A DNA stretch of 5,035 bases from Gemmatimonas phototrophica (GTDB lineage: Bacteria > Gemmatimonadota > Gemmatimonadetes > Gemmatimonadales > Gemmatimonadaceae): assembly GCA_945870175.1 (NCBI GenBank), contig CAMBRJ010000259.1, positions 1 to 5,035 on the forward strand, read 5' to 3'. The translations under genes were made by a program, and so were the position numbers. The notes below the pieces were generated by a model. The model was not told the DNA's origin, made no database searches, and saw only the letters and a list, made by a program, of their open reading frames with translations. Positions 1-5,035 of this stretch are shown here, in pieces; positions within the stretch are counted from its first letter, which is position 1, and every line of letters starts with the position of its first letter.

Positions 1-14
1 TGTACCTTCTCGCC

Positions 15-566
15 ATGACGATAGTGCAACCTGCGATGGATCCCCCCCTCATCGCCACCGCGCGCTTGCGGCTCGACCCGTTTACCCTCGACGACGCGGC
101 GTTCATCGTGGCGTTGCTCACCGATCCCGATTGGCTGCGCTACATCGGGGACCGGGGCGTGCGGACGCTGGACGATGCGCGGCGCTATCTCGAGACGGGC
201 CCGATGGCGTCGTACGCCGCGCACGGGTTCGGCCTGTATCGCGTGGCGCGGCGGGACAGCGGGGTGTCGATCGGAATGTGTGGGCTCTTACGACGCGAGA
301 CGCTGCCCGACGTGGACATCGGCTTCGCGTTCCTGCCGGACTACCGCGCCCAGGGCTATGCCTTTGAAGCGGCCTCGGCCACGCTTTCCTATGCGCGCGA
401 CACCCTCGACCTGCCGCACATCGTGGCCATCGTGTCGCCGGAGAACGCGGCGTCGATTCGGCTGCTGCAGAAGCTGGGGATGGCGCTGGAAGGGACGGTA
501 CAGCTCAGTGACGGGGCCGACGCGGTGTGTGTATACGCGCCCACCGCGACGCAGTCCACTCGCTAA
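15..566 (+). CDS. GNAT-family N-acetyltransferase, RimJ/RimL type
   Basis: A 183-residue cytoplasmic protein with the layout of the RimJ/RimL-like acetyltransferases (Acetyltransf_3 type), which transfer an acetyl group from acetyl-CoA to an amine on a protein N-terminus, amino acid or small molecule. The N-terminal strand TARLRLDPFT (about 15-24) is the usual opening of this group. The acetyl-CoA pyrophosphate loop is at R111-A-Q-G-Y-A116, just after the strand IGFAFLPDYR. The C-terminal half has the conserved segment SPENAASIRLLQKLGM (141-156), with the N144/S147 pair typical of the fold. The length is normal for the family. The start at 15 is the first ATG. A second ATG at 36, residue 8, would also keep the whole domain, and neither has a clear ribosome-binding site, with only 14 bases visible upstream. 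It stands alone here, convergent with the minus-strand cluster. The family is clear; the substrate cannot be told. Confidence 0.9.
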   Translation: MTIVQPAMDPPLIATARLRLDPFTLDDAAFIVALLTDPDWLRYIGDRGVRTLDDARRYLETGPMASYAAHGFGLYRVARRDSGVSIGMCGLLRRETLPDVDIGFAFLPDYRAQGYAFEAASATLSYARDTLDLPHIVAIVSPENAASIRLLQKLGMALEGTVQLSDGADAVCVYAPTATQSTR

Positions 567-637
567 ATCGATCATTTATCGGCACAGTAAAGCGTCAGTA
601 AAACGCCAGCATAGCGGCATTTTGCCATAAGTTCGGC
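567..637. terminator. Convergent intergenic gap with small stem-loops, possible bidirectional terminator
   Basis: This 71-bp gap lies between two convergent stop codons and is clearly AT-richer (about 46% GC by hand count) than the genes beside it. It holds three short perfect stems: CGAT/ATCG at 569-572 and 578-581 around CATTT; GCGT/ACGC at 592-595 and 603-606 around CAGTAAA; and GGCA/TGCC at 616-619 and 623-626 around TTT. CAGTAAA also occurs as a direct repeat at 585-591 and 596-602. On the minus strand the GCGT/ACGC stem is followed by TTTACTG, a poor T-tract. Placement fits transcription termination from both sides, but each stem is only 4 bp and no long T-run follows, so an intrinsic terminator is possible rather than shown. 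Confidence 0.3.
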
Positions 638-1246
638 TTATCTGCTTCCCCACGGTGCCGGCGGAACCGCCACCGGCTTGGTGAGGTCAAACTCCACGCG
701 GAACCGACGGTCGCTCCCCGTTCGGGTGAGCTGATACACGAACTGGGTGGGCGTCACCTCCACCGTCCACACGTTGGTGCGCGACGCTGGGAGCAACGCC
801 GCCGTGAAGGAGTCGGCGGCAAAGGCCATCGACTGGGCAGTGCCTCCGGCGCGCGCGTCGCCGCCATACTGCGTGACCTGATCCTCGCTGCCGTCTGCAT
901 GCCGGTGATCGTGTTTGAGCCGCACGCTGGCGGCCGTCTTCGTAAACACCCACGTGCGCGACCGATCGGTGCCCACATGAAACGGCACGCGCACCGTGTC
1001 GCCACAGCCGCGCACGTGCATCACCAGCGCCTGTCCGCGCATGCCACTGTCGGCTGGCTGCGGGTTGACGAGCTGGCCGGCGAAGGCCTTGCCGCAGTGA
1101 GCGCGGAGCGCCGCCAGGAACTCGGCGGCGGGGTCGGCGGGGGCGCTGGTGGTATCGCGTCGCGTGGCGGCGACCGACACCGCCACGGTGGCGACCACGA
1201 GCGCGGCCGCGCGGACCCGCGACGACAGGCGGAATGAAGTGAGCAT
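638..1246 (-). CDS. Secreted protein of unknown function with HDHRH motif
   Basis: A 202-residue protein that I cannot assign a function. The N-terminus has arginines at 6, 10 and 12, then a hydrophobic stretch at about 13-28 (AAALVVATVAVSVAA), which reads as a signal peptide or anchor. The rest is polar and rich in beta-type sequence. Marked features are two cysteines (C51 in AHCGKAF and C81 in RGCGDTV) that could form a disulfide outside the cytoplasm, a stretch VPFHVGTDRSRTWV (87-100), a histidine cluster KHDHRHADGSED (111-122), and a closing segment FRVEFDLTKPV (182-192). From memory this combination recurs in uncharacterised secreted proteins of several bacterial phyla, so it looks like a conserved family rather than a random frame. 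It lies 22 bp downstream of the transporter on the same strand and is probably the last gene of that operon. The ribosome-binding site is weak. The histidines might bind metal; that is inference. Confidence 0.82.
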   Translation of the reverse strand: MLTSFRLSSRVRAAALVVATVAVSVAATRRDTTSAPADPAAEFLAALRAHCGKAFAGQLVNPQPADSGMRGQALVMHVRGCGDTVRVPFHVGTDRSRTWVFTKTAASVRLKHDHRHADGSEDQVTQYGGDARAGGTAQSMAFAADSFTAALLPASRTNVWTVEVTPTQFVYQLTRTGSDRRFRVEFDLTKPVAVPPAPWGSR

Positions 1247-1268
1247 GCCCGAAGCTACGCCCGCGAGC

Positions 1269-2609
1269 CTACCTCGGCGACTGCTCCCGCGCCTTGTACG
1301 TGCGGCCCAGCCAAATGGTCAGCGCCAGCCAGGCGATCGACAGCGGCACCATGCTCAGGGCCAGCCCCGACAGACTCAGGCCGAGCATTCCCATCCAGGT
1401 GTACGACCACGCGCCGACCTGATCGCCGAGCCGGTACACGAAGGTATCGCTGAAATTCTTGGCTTTGTACTTGTCGCTGCGACCGAGCACGGTGAACAGT
1501 GCTTCCCGCGCCGGACGCTGAATCGCGAAGTTGCCGGCCCGTCGAATGGTTTGAAAGCCGATCAGCACCGCGAGCGCCGGCACGAAGCCCATGACGCCGA
1601 AGCCGATCATGGTGATGAGCGGCAGAAACGCCAACGCCGCGCCGATGCCGAGCCACTTGATGAAGCGGCCGGTCAGGAACAGCTGCGCCAGCAGCGTGAG
1701 TGCGTTGACGGCAATATCCATCGCGCCGAACACGCGCGTGCGGGCCGCTCGGTCGTCGCCGAACACGCGGGCCACGACGTCAACTTGCTGGAAGTACAGA
1801 AACGTCGACGAGATCGTGTAGAACAGAATGAGCGACGCGATGCCCATGAGATAGGGCGACGACATGATGTGCTTAATTCCGTCGAACATGCCGCCACCGA
1901 TCACGTCCTGTGACGAATCCGCGGCCGTCACGTTCATCGTGGTCGGTGAGACCGCGGCCTCGGTTTCTGCTTCGACACTCCGCATGCCGGACTCGGCGCG
2001 ATCGAGCACGTGCGACGCGCGCACGGCGAGTTCGAGAATCACCGCGGACACGAGCATCAGATTGAGCGGACCGAGCACGCCCACTAATCCGGTCGTGATC
2101 GATGCGCCGAGCATGGCGCCGATGGTGCCGCCAACGGCGACGACGCCGAAGAGGCGTTTGCCTTGACTCGGATGGAACACGTCGGTGAGGAGCGACCAGA
2201 ACACCGACACGACGAACAGGTTGAAGATGCTCGTCCAGATGAAGAACACGCGTCCCACCCAGATCGCCTGCTCGGCGTTCACCGAACGGAACACGAGATA
2301 GAACGCGATCAGGTTGACGATGAAGAACCGGTACGTCCACGCAATGAACGCGCGACGTCGCAGCTTTGACACGAGCGACGTATACAGCGGATGCACCAGC
2401 AGCATGCCCACCATGGTGCCACTGAACAGCCACGCCAAATTCTCGGCCCCACTGGCGGCCCCCATGTCATCGCGAATTGGGCGGATCACATAGTACGCGC
2501 ACAGCACGAGGAAGTAGTACGCCGTGGCCCAGAGCAGCACGGCGCCTTCGCCGGGCTTTGCGCCAACGCTGGTGCGAATACGCGCCAGCACACCTGATTG
2601 GAAGATCAT
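1269..2609 (-). CDS. ATP/ADP carrier-family (NTP/NDP exchange-like) membrane transporter
   Basis: A 446-residue polytopic inner-membrane protein that I recognise as a free-living-bacterium member of the ATP:ADP antiporter (Tlc/Npt) family, related to the major facilitator fold. About 11-12 hydrophobic segments are visible: roughly 23-41, 57-75, 86-108, 115-141, 153-175, 180-197, then a polar acidic loop (198-248), then 252-274, 293-315, 318-340, 341-355, 400-415 and 418-436. Family-like signatures are YYVIRPIRDDMG (39-50) after the first helix and the cytoplasmic stretch RPAREALFTVLGRSDKYKAK (365-384), followed by NFSDTFVYRLGD. Characterised relatives in Rickettsia, Chlamydia and plastids exchange ATP/ADP or other nucleotides, and some carry NAD. 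The substrate of non-parasite members is not established, so nucleotide transport here is only implied. Start ATG lies 4 bp after the reductase stop, pointing to one transcript. An unspecified MFS transporter is the fallback call. Confidence 0.85.
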   Translation of the reverse strand: MIFQSGVLARIRTSVGAKPGEGAVLLWATAYYFLVLCAYYVIRPIRDDMGAASGAENLAWLFSGTMVGMLLVHPLYTSLVSKLRRRAFIAWTYRFFIVNLIAFYLVFRSVNAEQAIWVGRVFFIWTSIFNLFVVSVFWSLLTDVFHPSQGKRLFGVVAVGGTIGAMLGASITTGLVGVLGPLNLMLVSAVILELAVRASHVLDRAESGMRSVEAETEAAVSPTTMNVTAADSSQDVIGGGMFDGIKHIMSSPYLMGIASLILFYTISSTFLYFQQVDVVARVFGDDRAARTRVFGAMDIAVNALTLLAQLFLTGRFIKWLGIGAALAFLPLITMIGFGVMGFVPALAVLIGFQTIRRAGNFAIQRPAREALFTVLGRSDKYKAKNFSDTFVYRLGDQVGAWSYTWMGMLGLSLSGLALSMVPLSIAWLALTIWLGRTYKAREQSPR

Positions 2610-2635
2610 GAGATCAACGCCCCGGCAGTGCGGGG
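2610..2635 (-). promoter_or_regulatory. Hairpin covering the transporter's ribosome-binding region
   Basis: In the minus-strand mRNA the last codons of the reductase contain a perfect GC-only stem, CCCCG (2635-2631) and CGGGG (2624-2620), around a 6-base loop. The 3' arm ends 10 bases before the transporter ATG and holds the only G-rich, Shine-Dalgarno-like bases in that leader. The reductase stop codon (2616-2614) lies between hairpin and ATG, so a ribosome finishing the reductase would melt the stem. This is the arrangement expected for translational coupling. The stem is seen directly; the regulatory role is inferred. Confidence 0.4.
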
Positions 2636-3582
2636 AGTGCGTCCACGAACTCGATGATCTGTTTGCGGTGCGCCGCAGTGGGCAGTCGACCGATCCCGCC
2701 GCCGATGTTGTCGAGCATATTTTTGGCCTGGCTCGTGGCCGGCGTGACGGCCGTGATGGCCGGATGTGAAAGCGTGAACTTGAGGAAGAACTGCGCCCAC
2801 GTGGTGGCGTCGAACTCCTTGGCGAAGGCGGGCAGTTCCTTTCCTGCGGCGCGACGGAAGAGGCTGGTGCGGCCGAACGGCGCGTAGGCGAGTACCGCGA
2901 TCTTCTTTTCGATGGCGAGCGGCAGGATCACCTCTTCCACGTCGCGATTGTCGGCCGCGTAGTCCACACCGATGAAATCGAGCGGCTCGTTGCGCATGAC
3001 TTCAATGAGCTGCGCATACTGATTGGGAAACGTGGTGGTGATGCCCACGTAGCGCACGCGGCCGGCCTTCTTGAATTCGCGCACGATGGGCAGCTGGGTG
3101 GCCGGGTCGCCCATGTTGTGCACTTGAATGAGATCAATCTTGGGCTGCTTGAAGATCGCCAACGACTTCTCGATCTGCGCGCGCGCCGCCGCCGGATCGG
3201 CCGCCGATCCGCCGCGCCCGGCCACGTTCACCTTGGTGGCCCAGAACAGTGTGTTGGCGATGCCGAGGTCGTTCACGATGCCGCCGGCCACCACTTCGGA
3301 CGCGCCGTAGCTCGGCGCCGTGTCGAACACCCGAGCGCCGCGATCGGCCATGGCCTGAAAGACGGCCTTGAGGGCGCTGGCGTCTTCCGCTCGCGCGACC
3401 GTGGCAAAGGTGGCCGAGCTGCCCAGTCCGATCACGGGGATCATCTCGCCGGTGCTGGGGATGGCGCGCTGCAGCAGCTTCCCTTGGGGGAGGCGGTTGA
3501 GGGCGGCCAGCAGTCGGGGCGAGAGGCCGAGCGTGGCACCGAGGCCCGCGGAGAGGCCAAGGAAATCGCGGCGATTGACCAT
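2614..3582 (-). CDS. Tat-signal aldo/keto reductase
   Basis: A 322-residue aldo/keto reductase, an (alpha/beta)8-barrel NAD(P)-dependent oxidoreductase. The N-terminus MVNRRDFLGLSAGLGATLGL is a twin-arginine (Tat) signal, with RRDFL at 4-8 followed by a hydrophobic run, so the folded enzyme is probably exported with its cofactor. The usual tetrad is visible: D87 and Y92 in FDTAPSYG, K117 in WATKVN, and H155 in QVHNMG. The C-terminal cofactor-loop region is ITAVTPATSQAKNMLDNIGG (276-295), where K287 and N292 sit where family members keep a basic residue and Asn. Length without the signal is normal. The start at 3582 is favoured because it gives the complete Tat motif, with a weak GGA 6 bases upstream. 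It is first gene of a probable operon with the transporter (4-bp gap) and diverges from the amidohydrolase. Physiological substrate is unknown. Confidence 0.92.
   Translation of the reverse strand: MVNRRDFLGLSAGLGATLGLSPRLLAALNRLPQGKLLQRAIPSTGEMIPVIGLGSSATFATVARAEDASALKAVFQAMADRGARVFDTAPSYGASEVVAGGIVNDLGIANTLFWATKVNVAGRGGSAADPAAARAQIEKSLAIFKQPKIDLIQVHNMGDPATQLPIVREFKKAGRVRYVGITTTFPNQYAQLIEVMRNEPLDFIGVDYAADNRDVEEVILPLAIEKKIAVLAYAPFGRTSLFRRAAGKELPAFAKEFDATTWAQFFLKFTLSHPAITAVTPATSQAKNMLDNIGGGIGRLPTAAHRKQIIEFVDALPALPGR
3193..3211. repeat. Perfect 8-bp inverted repeat inside the reductase gene
   Basis: CGGATCGG at 3193-3200 and CCGATCCG at 3204-3211 are exact reverse complements around a 3-base CCG loop. 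They cover the codons for residues 124-130 (GGSAADP) in a Gly/Ala-rich loop between the catalytic lysine and histidine. In RNA this would be a strong, compact hairpin. It may simply reflect Gly/Ser/Ala/Asp codon choice at high GC. Confidence 0.5.
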
Positions 3583-3712
3583 GATCGTTCCGAGTGTGGG
3601 GGCGGAAGGGCGAACAGGCGTTTCGTGTAGTAACGTGCGTCGGTGTCAATCTGCTGACGATCGCCGATGCGCGCTGGCTGTTTGGCCGATCACTTCCCGC
3701 ACACGGTGCCCC
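3583..3712. promoter_or_regulatory. Divergent promoter region between reductase operon and amidohydrolase
   Basis: These 130 bp separate the start codons of two divergently transcribed genes and must hold, or lie near, both promoters unless the amidohydrolase transcript starts inside the reductase gene. Contents include a TTGACA on the minus strand at 3649-3644, the short inverted pair CGAA/TTCG at 3612-3626, and GATCG/CGATC arms at about 3659-3691 with a long loop. I found no convincing full sigma-70 promoter for the + strand gene and no strong operator palindrome. No small ORF in the gap looks real. The open + frame that runs through here from 3368 is antisense to the reductase and is explained by lack of stops at high GC. 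Confidence 0.5.
3644..3649 (-). promoter_or_regulatory. Perfect -35-like TTGACA for the reductase operon
   Basis: The minus strand reads an exact TTGACA here, about 62 bases upstream of the reductase ATG and pointing toward it. The matching -10 is poor: TACACG at a 14-bp spacer, or ACGAAA at 17 bp. An exact -35 is notable in such GC-rich DNA, but without a good -10 this may be chance or need an activator. Confidence 0.22.
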
Positions 3713-4972
3713 ATGACCCGCCGTCTCGCTCCATTTGCTGCGTTCGCCGTGCTGTCGGCGCTGGCTCCTGTCCACGCGGTGCACGCGCAGTCCGTGACCG
3801 CCTTTACGGGCGTCACGCTCATCGACGGCACCGACCGCGCCCCGATCGCGAATGCCACGCTGGTGGTGCGCGATGGCCGCGTGGTCGCGGCGGGTCCATC
3901 GGCGGGAGTCGCAATTCCGAATGGGGCCCAGCGCGTGGTGCTCACGGGCAAAGTGATCATGCCGGGGCTCATCAACAGTCATGGCCACGCGAACAGTGTG
4001 GCGGAGCTGGCCACGTACGCCGCGTACGGTGTGACCACGGTGTACTCACTGGGCGGTGAGCCGGCGCCGGTGTTCGATGCGAGAAACGCGCGACGTGACG
4101 GCAAACCACTTGCACCGCCGCTCGGTGCCCGCGTGTTCGTGGCCGGCCCCGTGCTCACGCCCACCACGCCCGACGAAGCGCGTACGCAGGTAGCCGGTGT
4201 AGCCACGCAACAGGTGGACATCGCCAAGATCCGCGTGGACGATAACCTCGGCGCTAGCCCCAAGATGACGCCCGACGTGTATCGCGCGGTGATCACCGAA
4301 GCGCACGCCCGCGGACTGCGCCTCGCGGTGCACATGTATTACTTCGCCGACGCGGTGGATCTGTTGAACAGCGGCGCCGACTTCATCGCGCACAGTGTGC
4401 GTGACGTGCCGGTGACCAACGCCTTCGCGACGTCGCTGCGCGAAAAGAACGTGTGCTATTCGCCCACGCTGATGCGCGAAGTGAGCACGTTCGTGTACGA
4501 AAGCACGCCGTCGTTCTTTTCCGATTCCCTGTTTCTGGCGCACGCGAACAAAGCGTGGATGGCCACGCTGCAGCAGCCGGCGCGCATGGAATCCACGCGT
4601 ACGAATGCAGCCGCGCAGCAGTACAAGAAGCAGTTGCCGGTGGCGATGCGGAATCTCAAAGCGCTGTCCGACGCCGGCGTGCGCATCGCGATGGGCACCG
4701 ACACGGGCCCGATGGGACGCGTTCAGGGCTACTTCGAACTGATGGAGCTCGAGATGATGGTGGAGGCGGGGATGACGCCGCGCGCCGTGCTCGCCGCGGC
4801 TACTCGCGACGCGGCGCGATGCATGCGCATCGACCGTGAGCTTGGCACGCTGGAGCCGGGGAAGTGGGCGGACTTCGTGGTGCTCAACGCGAATCCGCTG
4901 GAGCGCATTTCGAATGTGCGGAAGCAGCATTCGGTGTGGATCGGGGGCCGGCGCGTGGATGTAGGATCGTAA
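3713..4972 (+). CDS. Secreted metal-dependent amidohydrolase, imidazolonepropionase/prolidase-like
   Basis: A 419-residue amidohydrolase-superfamily enzyme of the imidazolonepropionase-like/prolidase group (COG1228 type), which hydrolyses C-N bonds in cyclic amides, amino-acid derivatives or dipeptides using a metal centre. The start at 3713 is chosen because it opens a clear signal peptide: MTRR, a hydrophobic run at 5-20, then VHA before Q26 as a signal peptidase I site. The reading frame stays open 115 codons further upstream, but that part is antisense to the reductase. Barrel motifs are complete: H90 and H92 in GLINSHGHA, K172 in DIAKIRVDD as the likely carboxylated lysine, H207 in LAVHMYY, H227 in FIAHSV, and D330 in MGTDTGP. 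The ending, LEPGKWADFVVLNANPLERI and then the VWIGGRRV strand, is the usual small beta domain. It probably acts in the periplasm or outside the cell. Substrate is not predictable from sequence. Confidence 0.92.
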   Translation: MTRRLAPFAAFAVLSALAPVHAVHAQSVTAFTGVTLIDGTDRAPIANATLVVRDGRVVAAGPSAGVAIPNGAQRVVLTGKVIMPGLINSHGHANSVAELATYAAYGVTTVYSLGGEPAPVFDARNARRDGKPLAPPLGARVFVAGPVLTPTTPDEARTQVAGVATQQVDIAKIRVDDNLGASPKMTPDVYRAVITEAHARGLRLAVHMYYFADAVDLLNSGADFIAHSVRDVPVTNAFATSLREKNVCYSPTLMREVSTFVYESTPSFFSDSLFLAHANKAWMATLQQPARMESTRTNAAAQQYKKQLPVAMRNLKALSDAGVRIAMGTDTGPMGRVQGYFELMELEMMVEAGMTPRAVLAAATRDAARCMRIDRELGTLEPGKWADFVVLNANPLERISNVRKQHSVWIGGRRVDVGS

Positions 4973-5035
4973 CTGCAACTGCAAAAGCAACAGCTCGTTC
5001 GCGCGAACCTACGGGGTCGCGGCTACACACCGCCC
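4973..5035. other. Downstream intergenic tail, no gene seen
   Basis: After the amidohydrolase stop come a tandem CTGCAA pair (4973-4984) and an exact 12-bp palindrome GTTCGCGCGAAC (4997-5008). The palindrome has no loop and no T-run after it, so it is not a standard terminator. No start of a further gene is supported within the 63 bases visible. Confidence 0.4.

Noticed and set aside
1724..1769. 13-base direct repeat CGCCGAACACGCG at 1724-1736 and 1757-1769 in the transporter gene.
   Set aside because: Both copies encode the RVFG-type peptide around a segment (FGDDRAARTRVFG) that looks normal for this family, so codon bias explains it better than a duplication.
1149..1913. Long + strand open frame (254 codons) across the secreted protein and transporter genes.
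   Set aside because: It is antisense to two well-supported genes, and its product is Arg/His/Glu-rich low-complexity sequence typical of shadow frames at high GC.
3368..3712. In-frame N-terminal extension of the amidohydrolase by 115 codons.
   Set aside because: It is antisense to the reductase N-terminus, has no domain-like sequence, and would bury the clear signal peptide that begins at 3713.
3134..3988. Minus-strand open frame (284 codons) overlapping the reductase and the amidohydrolase start.
   Set aside because: It is out of frame with the reductase, very rich in Arg/His/Pro, and crosses the divergent promoter region; no domain recognised.
4046..4990. Long minus-strand open frame (314 codons) opposite the amidohydrolase.
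   Set aside because: The His/Arg-rich composition is what results from reading a high-GC gene backwards; the + strand has full catalytic motifs.
5024..5035. The last 12 bases, TACACACCGCCC, equal part of the universal 16S rRNA motif near E. coli position 1391-1402.
   Set aside because: The bases just before (GCGGC) do not match the conserved 16S context (CCTTG), and no other rRNA sequence is present upstream; the amidohydrolase ends only about 50 bases earlier. Chance match unless the following sequence continues as 16S.

Overview
The window is GC-rich, tightly packed bacterial chromosome with five complete protein genes. I see no mobile element, CRISPR array, tRNA or rRNA. The high GC, the gene types (Tat-exported aldo/keto reductase, secreted imidazolonepropionase-like amidohydrolase, free-living ATP/ADP-carrier-family transporter) and the weak Shine-Dalgarno sequences fit a soil or aquatic bacterium such as a Gemmatimonadota member. 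That placement is an impression from protein style, about 50% sure, and was not tested by any search.

Layout. On the + strand, 15-566 encodes a RimJ/RimL-type GNAT acetyltransferase. It converges, across a 71-bp AT-richer gap holding three small stem-loops, on a three-gene minus-strand cluster. Read in the direction of transcription, that cluster is a Tat-signal aldo/keto reductase (3582-2614), an ATP/ADP-carrier-family (NTP/NDP exchange-like) membrane transporter (2609-1269), and a small secreted protein of unknown function with a His-rich motif (1246-638). The gaps are 4 and 22 bp, so the three are probably one operon. A 130-bp divergent region (3583-3712) separates it from a secreted metal-dependent amidohydrolase on the + strand (3713-4972). 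The last 63 bp hold no recognisable gene.

How the genes may work together. Four of the five products are predicted to be exported or membrane-bound: two enzymes, a carrier and a secreted small protein. The most interesting link is an exported NAD(P)-type reductase with an intact-looking catalytic tetrad, four bases upstream of a nucleotide-carrier-family transporter. A GC-only hairpin at that junction covers the only Shine-Dalgarno-like bases of the transporter, which suggests translational coupling. A functional link through nucleotide or cofactor movement is hypothesis only. I found no clear evidence of a new defence, mobile or RNA-based system.
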